A DNA stretch of 64,000 nt from Cyrtodaria siliqua (GCA_037043455.1 JAWPHD010000001.1:744001-808000); one strand, 5' to 3'; numbered from the stretch's first letter, positions 45,116 to 55,479 are shown. The notes: generated by a model not told the origin, from the letters alone. Program-made: numbers and translations.

Positions 45116-45334
45116 AGTAGTATAGAAACGAGGGGTATCAGCGAAGTTTTCCAGAGCGGGGGTGCTTGAGAAAACTGTTGAAATCTGTTGGTGTTGATTT
45201 AGGCGTGACTTACATTTAGATCTTAGTAGTGTGCGAATGAGAGTTACGCCTGAGTCCCCACTGGCATATTTCATTAGTTTTTCTCGTTCCCCGTGATGGG
45301 AAACTGCGCTGGTACCCCTCGTTTCTATACTACT
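45116..45334. mobile_element. 219-bp foldback with AGT...ACT ends next to the polymerase
   Basis: The left end AGTAGTATAGAAACGAGGGGTA (split by one base over 45116-45137) is an exact inverted complement of the right end at 45313-45334, and the similarity continues inward, diverging, over about 100 bp per arm. The right arm is the second direct copy of 36992-37107. AGT/ACT termini are typical of Polinton terminal inverted repeats, and it starts 104 bp after the polymerase stop codon. No target duplication was seen. It could be two element ends fused, or an unrelated MITE. Confidence 0.65.
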
Positions 45335-45489
45335 GTTTCACTCTAGGGTGTGTATCTGTATTCGTTCTCCTCATCAACACCCATAAAGGTGTCATATTTT
45401 TTCTGCCAGTGTGGTCTTATCAATGTCAGCCTGTCCTACACTTTGTTTACACCTTCAGTAGACAAAAATATGCAAAAGCAATTATTATT

Positions 45490-45685
45490 TATATCTAAAA
45501 GTAGATATAAATTTCGGACAGAAATTATAGCATTCAAGGATCACAGTCAACCACAAACACGCACAGAAACAAATAACAAAAACGGTTGACAATAGGGCTT
45601 CCGCCTTAGAACGGTCAGTGGCAACAAAAAGCACCCGGGGGTTTAAACCAGGTTATAGGGTGCACCAAACCGCAATCTTGGGATA
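45490..45685 (-). mobile_element. Family A 3' tail, first part (split by a LINE)
   Basis: The minus-strand A tail from GCACCCTATAACCTGG through both hairpins (about 45600-45650) to the terminal CTTGAATGCTATAATTTCTG...TATATCTACTTTTA. Its 5' continuation resumes at 46556 beyond the LINE insertion. Confidence 0.75.
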
Positions 45686-46555
45686 TGCATCGGAAATATG
45701 GGGCTTTAGCAAGTCTAAAGAAATTAAAAGGATACACTTGTGTAAGAAAATATTAAATGTACTTGTACAGCTGCTGTTTACAGTGAACTGGGACGTTATT
45801 CTTCGTATATTTCATGATATGCTAAAATTAAGTATTTGTTTAAGTTGTTAAATACTGACAATATTATATTGAAACATGTTTATAAAGTAGCCTATGATGA
45901 CTGTGGTAATGGCAACTGATTATCTAATGTTAAAACAATAATGTATGAACATGATTTTAATTGGGTTTCGGATAACCCTGATACAGTTGTTTGTCATTCA
46001 TTTGTATTAGTATTCAAACAAACAAAGAATATTCTATTGCTTTTTACAAAAGTGCTATGCTGATAAACAAAATGCTGGTGTCTTAGATTTGTATAACAGT
46101 ATGAAAATCATTTTCAATATAAAATATATTTAAGAAGTTTAGTAAGTAGAATAAGGTTATTGTCACATTCTCAATAATATTGAAAGAAATGAACGTTTAC
46201 GTCAATATTGTAATACTCAAGATATCGAAAATGAGTTTCATTTCATTCTAAAAGGTCCATGTTACTCCGATATAAGGAGAAAATACATAGCACAATATTA
46301 AACTGAAAACAAAATGATTCTTTTTAAATTGGCTACATATCTCAAATGTGCGACGTCACATATAATATATATAACGCATGTTTGAACACTTTATAGTTCA
46401 TCCTCTTTAGAGCTGATATATGTCTGTATATTTATCATATACTTTGTATGTTAAACGTGATTTAAATATGTATTTTGTAGTTGTTGTATATGTTATGATG
46501 ATGTACTTAACGTATAAATCAATAAAAGAATGTTATGTTCTGTTCGTTTTGTTCG
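45686..46555 (+). pseudogene. 5'-truncated LINE, C-terminal region, decayed
   Basis: A non-LTR retrotransposon ORF2 end. It begins at the YASEIWGFSKSKEI block that follows the RT domain (45688), then has LLNTDNIILKHVYKVAYDD, YEHDFNWVSDNPDTVVCHSFVLVFKQ and the C-terminal zinc-finger-like block NERLRQYCNTQDIENEFHFIL (about 46190-46245) with Cys, Cys, His. Multiple frameshifts and stops are present. The 3' end is AATAAAAGAATGTTATG. It resembles LINEs common in molluscs; the clade is not decided. It is inserted in the A tail, which continues on both sides. Confidence 0.75.
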
Positions 46556-46620
46556 TAAGCTAATGTCATCCCAATAAAACGCGACAGTGTAAGTAAAGAT
46601 ATCACCGCCAGTCTAATTCA
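46556..46620 (-). mobile_element. Family A tail, continuation after the LINE
   Basis: Minus strand: CTGGCGGTGATATCTTTACTTACACTGTCGCG, TTTATTGGGATGACAT, the expected A sequence just 5' of the part at 45490-45685. Confidence 0.7.
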
Positions 46621-46654
46621 GCATATTGTGAGGTGCATATGTTGTATACAAAAA

Positions 46655-46855
46655 GAGTATGAACGGAGACATTTGGAAATCGCCGAACACGATTCATATA
46701 ATATTAATACATATTGCTGTCTCGGTTTGATTGGTAGCTAACCGTTCACGTCTTCTAGCCCCGAGTTGAGCAGACCTCCAGATCTTTAAAATGCTAATAG
46801 TTCAAAATGTAGAGCCATCCCGAAGATGGCATGCATATGACGGTGAACATGGAAC
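46655..46855 (+). mobile_element. D repeat
   Basis: AAAAAGAGTATGAACGGAGAC, GCCGAACACGATTCATATAA, TCTCGGTTTGATTGG, CCCCGAGTTGAGCAGACC and CGAAGATGGCATGCATATGACG, i.e. a nearly full D unit with an internal deletion around the GGTAGTGAAATA segment. Confidence 0.7.
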
Positions 46856-47164
46856 CTTCAAAGCAAAACATGCTGCGCATCTTTCAAAATATGTTTTTCT
46901 GTTATTATTCCATGATTGCTGCAATAAAATAATGAGGAGTTTTGTGCTTAATCAAACTCGGATAAAATAAATCAGTATACACAACACATCTAAATCCTAA
47001 ATTGACACCGACGCTCTTAACCTATCGCTCCTCTCATCTTAGTTTCAAACAAAGAGATAGCGGAAGCATTATATTGATTAGGCCAGAAATGTTTGATAAA
47101 ATTGAGTCCAGTGTACTGGTGATCTAAAAACTCCATTAGTAAATTGTAAACTTATTTTGAGTCA
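46856..47164. other. Gene-free stretch
   Basis: No supported feature. The first ~40 bp continue the C-like ending seen at 51640-51670 (GGAACCTTC...GCTTCG-type). Confidence 0.35.
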
Positions 47165-47250
47165 CTGAAATGAGAAAGAATGGTCCTGTAGAATACAGCA
47201 ATAGCAGCTTAGATCCGTACTGCACCACAAACAGTATTGGCATATTCTCT
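47165..47250 (-). mobile_element. Degenerate family B-like tail fragment
   Basis: Minus strand: GTGGTGCAGTACGGATCTAAGCTGCTATTGC, matching the GTACAGTGCGGACCTACGATGCCATTGCG block of B tails, then TCTACAGGACC. Confidence 0.45.
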
Positions 47251-47339
47251 GTATTAGGCATGAATTAGATATATATTGGCATATTCTCTGCATTAGGCAG
47301 GAATTAGATATATCTCTGACGGTAATTATTGATTCATAA

Positions 47340-47640
47340 GTGCTGACCCCACATTACGTGGTCCAGCCTTAATTCCGTTAAGCGATGGGAAAGCTTATAT
47401 TAGCAGGATTTTATAACGGATATTTCGACAATACAAAACGTTTAAAAACATTTTTACTGAAAGAAATGCGATAACCTGTTTAAAATTATATATTAAATGT
47501 TTAAGTTTACAATATGCAAACTTTTATGCTGGAAGTAAGGTTTTATTTCATACCCCAGCCAACCCCGTTTTCGCTTCTTGGAGAAGGGGTTGGTTGGGGT
47601 ATGAAAGTTAATACTCGGACCACGTAATGCGAGTTCCCAT
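47340..47640 (-). repeat. Dispersed repeat with strong hairpin, matches 2185-2400
   Basis: Inverted homologue of 2185-2400. It contains a perfect 20-bp hairpin at 47551-47606 (arms TCATACCCCAGCCAACCCC and GGGGTTGGTTGGGGTATGA) and is framed by ATTACGTGGTCC at 47354 and GGACCACGTAAT at 47619, which are inverted complements and could be the terminal repeats of a ~280-bp element. Confidence 0.7.
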
Positions 47641-47649
47641 GTGTTATTT

Positions 47650-47651
47650 AA

Positions 47652-47683
<32 letters not shown>

Positions 47684-47704
47684 TCATATGTATCTATATA
47701 TATA
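47650..47704 (+). repeat. (TA)n microsatellite
   Basis: A long AT/TA run interrupted by CATATGTATC, immediately left of a TA-flanked TIR element. Confidence 0.9.
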
Positions 47705-47899
47705 CTGAACCAAACAGCTAACACACCAGTAGAAAATACCTTTAATATCTCAATAATAACAATCAATAAATCAAAACAAATTTCATTCCGAACGAGACAA
47801 ATTTCATGCAAATCACCTGTCTCCAACGGTACCAGTCGGCATATAATAAGTTCATACATTAAAATGATTGTCTACTGGTGCGTTAGCTGTTTGGTTCAG
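47705..47899. mobile_element. 195-bp TIR element flanked by TA
   Basis: 29-bp terminal inverted repeats (CTGAACCAAACAGCTAAC...CCAGTAG and its complement at 47872-47899) with one mismatch. It is flanked by TA on both sides, as for Tc1/mariner-type insertions. No coding sequence. The termini resemble those of the element at 55480-56209. Confidence 0.8.
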
Positions 47900-47949
47900 T
47901 ATATATATATAGTTCATATTATTTACTTCTTTACGATATGATGCTTGCG

Positions 47950-48520
47950 TAGCGGTCTGTGATTGCCTTGCATTGTGTGTTGGCAATATTCGGCTAAAGG
48001 GAGAGTTGTGTTCAAAATAACATCCGATCTCGTAATTCCAAAAGTTAGAATGAATGTTTCTAACGCTAACGTTATGGTTAGATTATAAATTCCAGAACAG
48101 ATGCTGGATAATTACAAGAATTGTTTAACGCATTGTCAAGAACAAATTTATCAGTGTACCCAATAGTCTGTGTTTAATTCTAAACTGACGTCAACATATC
48201 ATGGGCTCTTATAGACTTTGAACGGAAAAAATGTCAACTTTTCATAGACTAAGAGGGTGGTAAAACATAGTTTTTCTTTTCATACTTCCATTAGTCTGCA
48301 AACGGTTATTCTTCAAAAAAATAAATTAATGACGATTGCAACAAAAGCATTTTACCGAAAATGTGACAATTTAATATATGTAATAGTATGTAAACGTAAA
48401 TTTTAGAAGAGTGATTTTTATGCACTCTACTAAAACAGCATGTATTGTTGCCGTTTTCAGGACATCTTTCTTTTTTACGAATCCACCTTGAAGATTTCTT
48501 AATTAATCAGTTAACCTTAC
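47950..48520. other. Gene-free stretch
   Basis: AT-rich, no supported feature. Confidence 0.4.
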
Positions 48521-48524
48521 TTAA

Positions 48525-48695
48525 CCTTATTGTCAACACTTTTGCGTTTGTGATGTCGTTTGTATTTTTTATTACTTTTGCCTTCATGTTTGTCTGTTTG
48601 CGTGTTTGTTTCTTTGTTTTGTGGTTGACTGTCCTTCTTGAATGCTACTTTCCCTGTCCGATCTTTTTATATTTCTTTAAGTCTACAGTTATGAA
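48525..48695 (+). mobile_element. Family A terminal tail fragment
   Basis: TTATTGTCAACACTTTTGCGTTTGTGATGTCG ... GTTTGTTTCTTTG ... GGTTGACTGTCCTTCTTGAATGCTAC ... CCCTGTCCGATCTTTTTATATTTCTTTA. Truncated just after the second hairpin. Confidence 0.65.
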
Positions 48696-48790
48696 ACAAT
48701 AACAAACGATACGACTGAGTTCTTGTGAAATAAAATGTCGTTTTGTTTTATTTTGGACATCTTGATGACAACAAATGAAGCATAATGGAG
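48695..48790 (+). repeat. F repeat fragment
   Basis: The ACAATAACAAACGATACGACTGAGTTCTTGTG block recurs at 63925-63965 and, diverged, at 52145-52175. Confidence 0.5.
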
Positions 48791-48955
48791 GTAAAATCGT
48801 CCGTACTAATTTGGTCTATATTTCTGACCAACCTAAAGCTTTTATTTTCTGATGAATACTTAAGTGCAAGTATTAAATAATATTTTCAATTTAAACGTAT
48901 GTGTTAGTGTGTCGTTTTTTCCGTTTTTTACCATTTTGATACGAATGTACTTTGC

Positions 48956-49223
48956 AGTAAGCAAAGCAATGCGAAATATTTCAACTGTTTGCACTATTTT
49001 CGCAATTTAGGGTATTAGAATTAAGAAATAAAACATCGTTTACGGTAAATCATTGTGTAATATATCACGGTTTGGGCTCGTGAAAGTATTGTTTACAATT
49101 GAACTCCAAACCGTGATGTATTATACGATAGTTCATCGTAAACGATGTTCTATTTCTATTCTAATACCCTAAAATGCGAAAATAGTGCAAACAGTTGAAA
49201 TATTTCGCATTGCTTTGCTTACT
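48956..49223. mobile_element. 268-bp near-perfect palindrome (MITE-like)
   Basis: The arms (48956-49076 and 49106-49223) begin AGTAAGCAAAGCAATGCG and match as inverted complements over about 118 bp with few mismatches, around a ~29-nt centre. The whole would fold into a long hairpin. No coding capacity. No target duplication was recognised. Confidence 0.9.
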
Positions 49224-49594
49224 CTCCTAACGTTGCAAACATTAGTGATATATCGTTAAATATAACGTGATATTTTAAACTAGGCTATATAGTGTGGGTG
49301 TCTTAGAATAAACAATCTATGCCAAGTTGAATTGTACCACGCTAATCAGAATACATTATAATAGCATGATTTCTAAATGTAACACATGTGCAATATTAAA
49401 AATAGTTAATAAGCTTATAAAACAACAAACAAACATTTGATCAAATTTAGCTTATACAATAATTAATAGGGATATAATTTTCATCAACGTATACAACTCT
49501 TGAGTTTTACTTATGTTCTGCGAAGTACTTTATTACTAAATGGGTAGTACTAAATCACTTTTGGGATTGAACTAACGTCTTTCGTAAAGCCAAA
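49224..49594. other. Gene-free stretch
   Basis: AT-rich, no supported feature. Confidence 0.4.
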
Positions 49595-51080
49595 TCTACA
49601 CTTAAAGTATATCATCCAAAATAGAAACTTTTCATTCATTATCAGAAAGTATAGCTTCACGTGTGCCTAGCGTGCCTTTGGGATTGGTATTGTTGTTTGA
49701 TAAAAGTTTGCAAGGTTATACATGCAATTTATTTCATGCTAAGTAGATATACTGTAATTTCAATGTAGCAGTAAAATCCATTTGATATTCTACATTGTAA
49801 GAACATTAAGAGTTGAGATATTATTACCAGTGTTTTCAGGCGCATTTATTTTATTTATTTATTTTATTATTTTTGAAATATCGGAAATGAAAAATAAATA
49901 CAATAACTAAACAACTTAACTAAGATTGACCGAACTGACTGTGAAACCTACGATGACGTCTACCTAAATACTAAAAGGACGGTAACGTTTGATGTTTGAT
50001 GTTTGATTCCAATCTTGTCTTTTAGTGCCCAGAATTGTTAATTCTCTCGTTGTTCTGGCTTCTGCCAAGTGATTGAATACTTACTTTATAGCTTTGTAGA
50101 CTTTTGTATTTTTATATTCACATAATTAAACGTTATCTTCTTAATGTCATGCTTATATTGCTTATTAATGCTGCCTACTCTGTAAGAAGATACAGCCTGA
50201 CGACGATTTCTTTATTTCTTCATTTGAACATCCCCGTTTTATTGGGATGACAATAGAGTATATTAGTGAGGTTTGGTGCACATTGGAGTCTGGTTTAAAC
50301 CCATTCTGTCCATTTTGCCACTGACAGTTCCAAAGGTCGTAGCCCTTTTGTCAATCATTTTATATTCAAATTTGGTTTTGTCACATAATTTACCATTTAT
50401 GTGTCCAAGTAATCGTTGTTTGTTTCGATGTTGTTGTTGTTTGTTGTTGTTTTTGGTTGGCTGTCGTACTTGAATGCTACGTTTACTGTTCGACTGTTAT
50501 ATAAACTCTAATGTTATTCCCACACACAAAAAATCAACTTTCTTTTATTTATTTACAGTATATTCTAAGTACGTGCTGTGATTGTGGTGAAGCAATAAAT
50601 GAGAGATAAAGTACAACGATCTATAGTCTGGTAAGAAGAACACATTTATATTAATAAAGATGTCGTAAAGACTATTGTTTATTTGAAGAATCTGTCGTAA
50701 ACATTATCATGAAGGAACACATAAACTATTGTTTTTATCTCACACGTATTATTTCTGTCACTGTTTGATTTTGTTCGATGAAATGTGAATCTCCACGCGA
50801 ATTCAGCTTGATATATAGTATTACATAGTATTATATTGTTATATATGGTCATTAAACGTCTCCATATACTATGGCTTTAGAACAACATGTTTGGCAATTG
50901 AGCAAACAGCTGTGACATTAAGCCTGTGATTTTTCAGTACCTCAGAAGTATCATAAGTATTTCAAGTGTCTTTTAGTTGATTATCGTCAGTAGGTAATAG
51001 ATCTGACAATATTCTTACCATAAATGTTGTCACTTCAAGGTACCTTAACCTAAACCTGTAAAAATGGGATGTTCTGCTTG
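49595..51080 (+). repeat. Segmental duplication, copy 1
   Basis: The same series of blocks occurs at 52190-54490 in the same order and orientation: TATATCATCC(A/G)AAATAGAAACTT, CATTATCAGAAAGTATAGCTTCACGTGTGCC, an A-family tail, GTGCTGTGATTGT-GTGAAGCAATA, AGACTA(T/A)TGTTTATTTGAAGAATCT, and CAAGGTACCTTAACCTAAAC. Copy 1 lacks the two insertions that interrupt copy 2. Confidence 0.8.
49925..50525 (+). mobile_element. Family A element, C-terminal end and 3' UTR (in duplication copy 1)
   Basis: Begins with the last RT codons and stop (GATGACGTCTACCTAA, 49951-49967), then GACGGTAACGTTTGATG (with an 8-bp stutter), CTGGCTTCTGCCAAGTGATTG, CCGTTTTATTGGGATGAC, GGTGCACATTGGAGTCTGG, the hairpin pair (decayed left arm) and the terminal CTGTTCGACTGTTATATAAACTCTA. 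Confidence 0.75.
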
Positions 51081-51720
51081 ATTGAGTACGGTGCTAGAGG
51101 GCGTGAACGGCCGTTAGCATTTACCACTACCGTTCATTCTCAATCAAACCGAGACTACAATATTATTCATATTGATAGTGTTCGGTGATTTCCAAATTTC
51201 TTCTTTCATACTTTTTTTTATATATCACAGTAGCGTTGTCTGGGTTGTGTGGCGGCGGTAAAACGTCTCCCCGTGCTTGCAATCAAAACTGTTATTCATT
51301 CCGATATTTGGAGATCATTCAGTCCGATATTTCTATACATATATTGGTGGCACGTTCACAAATACTTTGTGTTCTTACTTTAATTTCAAAGAGGTGGTTC
51401 CACTACTCCAGAATTTAAAGGCTCTGAGTATTGCAAATGACCCTTAGGACATGTAGGATATGCTATTTTTTTATTGTAGTGTTTTAGCTGTTACATGTGA
51501 TACGCAAGGTTCATAACGTCTGCTCCAACTCAATTCCATTTTGTTTATTTTACCCATTGTTTTTTGGTGTAGGGCAAAGCATTTTGTTAAAAACTGGGAC
51601 CATACGACGCTGGCCATGGAATGGTATGAAAATACCACACTGAAGGTTCCGTGTTCACCGTGATATGCTTCGCCCGACTTCAAATCAGTAGTGGTATTAT
51701 TTACTGGTGCTTTGGGATCA
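51060..51720 (-). mobile_element. D-C composite element
   Basis: D occupies 51075-51220 on the minus strand and is followed by C (51225-51610), read on the plus strand as CACAGTAGCGTTGTCTGG, GTGTGGCGGCGGTAAAACGTCTCCCCG, GATATTTGGAGATCATTCAG and GAGGTGGTTCCACTACTCC. This is the same D/C arrangement as at 32430-32935 read in the opposite direction. Confidence 0.6.
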
Positions 51721-51885
51721 GCAGGCCCATTCTGTGTTGCTTTAAAGTAGAATATCCTTTAAGCTTGGTCTAGGAGGCGTGAGAGGTGTTGCATCTTATA
51801 GTTACCTCTCATGAACAGACTCAATAAAACCGACTCTGCTACTTTCCTCTCTTGTTTGTGTATGTTGCTTCCAATGGATCACATT
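51690..51885 (+). repeat. Dispersed repeat, matches 60165-60375
   Basis: Shared blocks: AGTAGTG-TATTA, CTTTGGGATCA, GCTTTAAAGTAGAATATC, TAGGAGGC-TGAGA-GTGTTGCA, TACCTCTCATGAACAGA-TCAATAAAACCGA-TCT and TGTTGCTTCCA. The CATGAACAG--TCAAT-AAACCGA core links it to the D repeat. Confidence 0.7.
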
Positions 51886-52189
51886 TTCAGTATTTATTTA
51901 TTATCATCATCGGCATCATTATAATCATCCATCATCATTAGCAGAAGCAGCAATAAGTATGAATGCCATAAACAGAAGCCTAAGCATCTTCAGCAGCAGC
52001 AAAAGTAGCATCGACGTAAATATAGAATGCAGTTGTGTCATGTTTTAACTTATTGTTTTGAAAACAATGCATATTTCAATCCCGTAAAATTTAACACGAA
52101 ACAATGTCAAATAAAAAAATAAGGCATACGAATATCATCAAACTATAACAAACGAATGTGTTCGTGTGGAATAAAGTGTAAACAAGTCT
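51886..52189. other. Gene-free stretch
   Basis: Contains short CATCAT/AGCAGCAG-like runs (51905-52005) and a diverged F-repeat piece (52080-52175). Confidence 0.4.
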
Positions 52190-52527
52190 ACGCTTAACGT
52201 ATATCATCCGAAATAGAAACTTGTCATTCATTATCAGAAAGTATAGCTTCACGTGTGCCCCCTAGTGCCTTTTGGATTGACATAGTTGTTTGTAAATACA
52301 GTCTATAAATGCAAATATATGCTACGTAATGTTATACTGAATATTTTCAAGAGCTTTTTTGTATTTGTTTTGTATATCAGAAATGTATAAATCAATGGAA
52401 AATGAATAAAATAACAAAACAACCGAACTAATATTGATCTAATATTGATCTTTGATTTGCGTAGATCGAACAAACGGTGAAACCTTTTTGCGAAGATCAT
52501 GAATATCGAACAGACTGTGAAACCTAG

Positions 52528-53500
52528 GACGGCGTCTACCAAAATCCTAGCAGGATGGTAACGTTTGATGTTTGATTATAATCTTGTATTTAAGTGCCTT
52601 TAATGTTTATTCTCTTGTTGTTCTTGTAGTTCGTCAAAAAAGAATATAACCATTTGGTGTTACAGTGCACTGCATGTTTAGTAATTGACCCTTCTACAGT
52701 CAGTCATTACGCTTCACTTTTGACTTGTGCGATGACTGGACTACCTCTTGGGACTCTATGATTGTACCTTATTGTTAGAGAATTCCTTTTGAAGGGATGT
52801 AGTTTTGTTTACACTGTCGTGTCTATTTGGGCGCTGAAGACGGGATAATAGCGAGGAATGTGCGCATATAAAATCGATTCAAGCTAACCAGTGGCCTTAT
52901 TGCCTACTGACCGTTTCAAGTCGGTAACCCTGTCTTCACCACCCTTTCTGTTGTTTTTTGTCTCTTTCGTTGTGTTATCAACTCCTTGTTTGCAGTACAG
53001 TGCGGACCTACGATGTCATTGCGTTCGGACGCTGTGGTTGCTATAGAACCCTATATCTGATTCCGGCTTCTGCCATGTCTTTGAATACTTACTTTATGGC
53101 TTTCTAGACTAATGTACTTTTATGAACACATACATATTATCATCTTTGTATTATACTTATACTGGTTATTAATTCTGTCTACTATGTTAGAAGATACAGC
53201 CTGGCGGTGATTTATTTATTTCTTTATTTGCACTTCCCCGTTTTATCGGGATGACAATAAGGGTAATGTTGAGGTTTGGTGCACCCTGGAACTTAGGAAA
53301 ACCCCTCGCGTCCCTGTTTGCCACTGACCGTGCTAGGGCGGCAGCCCTATTGTCAACCATGTTATGTTTGTTTTGTCACACACTTCGCCATTTTTTTGTC
53401 CCAGTTATTGTTGTTTGTTTTGACGATCTTTTTTTTGTGTTGGTTGACTGTGTTCCTGCAATGCTCAATTACTGTTTTAAATCAACTCTGATGTTATTCA
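52528..53500 (+). mobile_element. Family A 3' UTR interrupted by a family B tail
   Basis: The A tail (GACGGCGTCTACC, GGATGGTAACGTTTGATG, TTCTCTTGTTGTTCT) stops at about 52624 and resumes at 53061 (GGCTTCTGCCATGTC, CCGTTTTATCGGGATGAC, GGTGCACCCTGGAACTTAGG, hairpins near 53300-53345). Copy 1 at 49925-50525 shows the uninterrupted order. Confidence 0.75.
52625..53060 (+). mobile_element. 5'-truncated family B element inserted in a family A tail
   Basis: Begins in the last ~40 codons of the B RT (ACLVIDPSTVSHYASLLTCAMTGLPLGTL-stop) and runs through the B 3' UTR with the hairpin pair (about 52887-52923) to CCCTATATCTGATT. Comparison with the paralogous segment at 50055 shows the exact insertion point between TTGTTCT and GGCTTCTG. 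A short TTC(T/C) duplication is possible. Confidence 0.8.
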
Positions 53501-53551
53501 CACCAAAACAACCACTTTTTTCTATTCATTTAAGCCATGCTATATATTCTT

Positions 53552-54057
53552 ATTGTACCATAGCTCTAGTGGTTTTGCGAAGTTCTTGCTTATGATATAA
53601 TTTTCATAAACCTGAAGGTCAGCGCCTAAATCGTGCTATAAATAACGGTATATTTCAGCCGTGCTATAAATGACAGATTCGGCAGTTATATGGTCTACTC
53701 AATTTTACGCTCGCGCAGTTGTAATGTTTACACACTACCTGTCAATCAAAACGACTAAACCAATACCAAAACATCACTCCTTGACATTTTGACATTGCAT
53801 TTGCCCAATAATATACAAAGGCGATTGGCTGCAATAATCAAAACATGTGTCATGCTCATGCCGTGTGATAATGCTATTTCTTGATTGGATCGAGCTGTTA
53901 TATTTACTGAACACTGCAACGCCCTAAAACTTCTTGCACGCGCGTACTTGGATAAATGGCTATGGTACAAAACATTTATAGCATGTTTTCTCGTATGTGA
54001 TTTATACTGCACTCTCAGCGGTATAAATCACATATACTCGAAATAGTTATGCTATAA
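53552..54057. mobile_element. ~506-bp insertion specific to duplication copy 2
   Basis: Absent from the paralogous position near 50570. It contains repeated GCTATAAAT / ATTTATAGC motifs near both ends (53631, 53662, 53971, 54049), so inverted ends are likely, and a 14-bp hairpin (TATGTGATTTATAC / GTATAAATCACATA, 53994-54035). No coding sequence was recognised. Confidence 0.6.
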
Positions 54058-54544
54058 ATATTACTTGCATGCTGTGATTGTTGTGAAGCAATAGTATGAG
54101 ATAAATACGAATTACTGTCTGGTAACAACAATACATTTATGTTAATAACGACGTTGCAAAGACTAATGTTTATTTGAAGAATCTATCATACACATTTACC
54201 CGACAGAAATCATCTATAATGTTAGTTTTATTTCACATGTTGTCTGTTTTTGATTTGTTCGAGGAAATGTCAAACTCCCTGGGAATTAGCTTCACATATA
54301 GTATAACATCTGTGACATTTAGCCTGTGATGTTTCAGTACCACAGAAATAGCATATGTACTATGTTGATTATTGTCAGTAGGTAATAGAGCAAGCAATAT
54401 TTCTACAATAATTGTTGGGGTTTTAAGGTACCTTAACCTAAACGTGTCAAAACGGGATGTTTTGCTTGATTTAAAGCCAAAGGTTGGTACACCTTTCAGT
54501 AGGTTTTACGCTTTAATGTAAGTTTAACGTTTGAACTCTCAGTT

Positions 54545-55479
54545 AGATATTATACTTGATTTGATACAGATACTATTATGTATGAAAACTTTGATTTTAA
54601 GTTTGATAAAGTTAATTATCCCCATTTAGATGGAGATGTTCCGCGAGCTACTTCGTATGTGGTGTATGTTTCTCAACTTATTCGTTTCTCTAGAGCTTGT
54701 AGTCGTATTGAGGACTTTAATATTCGTAATATATTTGAATAACTAAAAAGATAATCCAGCAGGAAAAGTCTTTGCAAAATTGTAGAAAATTAATTTAAAA
54801 ACTCCTCTGCGACAATCACTTTCGCAAACTGACTTCTATAGTATGCTACTTTCCCTGTCCGATCTTTTTATATTTTTTTCTGTAGTGATGTGAGTTACAA
54901 ACGTCGCAAGATACTTGGTCATAATCACTTTCATACACTCTTTATTAAACGTGTTAAAAAGTTTATCAAAATACGTTATAACACTATAATTTTGCAACGT
55001 ACTGCATGTTTAATGGTTGCTCCATTTACAGTTCGCCACTATGCTTTCCTCTTTGATTATGCGATGACCGTACAGATTGTGTACTCTATGATGACGGCTA
55101 CCTAAATACTTATAGGACGGTAGCGTTAGATGTTTGTCTTTAATCTTGCATTGTCGTGCCCTTAACGGTTTGTTCTCTTGTTGCTCTGGCTTCTGGCTTT
55201 TTTTATATATTATATGTACACGATCATTTATGTGTTTTACTTATATTGCCTATTAACGTTGCCTTGTTTGTTAGATATTGTAACCTGGTGGGAATATCTT
55301 TATTTACGCTGTCCGTTTAGTGGGGTGACAGTAGCGTAAGAGTGAGGTTTGGTGCACCCTAGAAACGGGGTTAAACCCCCAGTGGCATTTTTTGCAACTG
55401 TCCGTTCCTAGGCGGTAGTCCTATTGTCAACCCTTGTGTGTTTGTAATGTCTTATCTTGCCTTTTATTCATTTTATACA
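54545..55479 (+). pseudogene. Family A RT C-terminal part and 3' UTR (5' side of insertion)
   Basis: Includes VNYPHLDGDVPRATSY-VYVSQLIRFSRACSRIEDFNIRNI (54610-54740), a gap, then YKRRKILGHNHFHTLFIKRVKKFIK and TACLMVAPFTVRHYAFLFDYAMTVQIVYSMMTAT with a stop at 55105. The A 3' UTR follows with both hairpins (55378-55420). It is cut at 55479 by a TIR element and continues at 56210. The catalytic RT region is absent. Confidence 0.8.

Larger units (their letters stand above)
52190..54490 (+). repeat. Segmental duplication, copy 2, with two insertions
   Basis: Direct homologue of 49595-51080, enlarged by a family B tail (52625-53060) and by a ~506-bp unrelated sequence (about 53552-54057). On either side of each insertion the sequence continues as in copy 1. 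Confidence 0.8.

Noticed and set aside
36992..45334. A complete, possibly active Polinton or virus genome
   Set aside because: The polymerase has a frameshift and two stops, its N-terminus is missing, and no capsid, ATPase, protease or retroviral-type integrase was found. The two terminal-like repeats are direct, not inverted.
47627..47941. A 104-aa open frame with a long Ile-Tyr run
   Set aside because: The run is the (TA)n microsatellite read in frame, and the rest crosses the ends of a TIR element.
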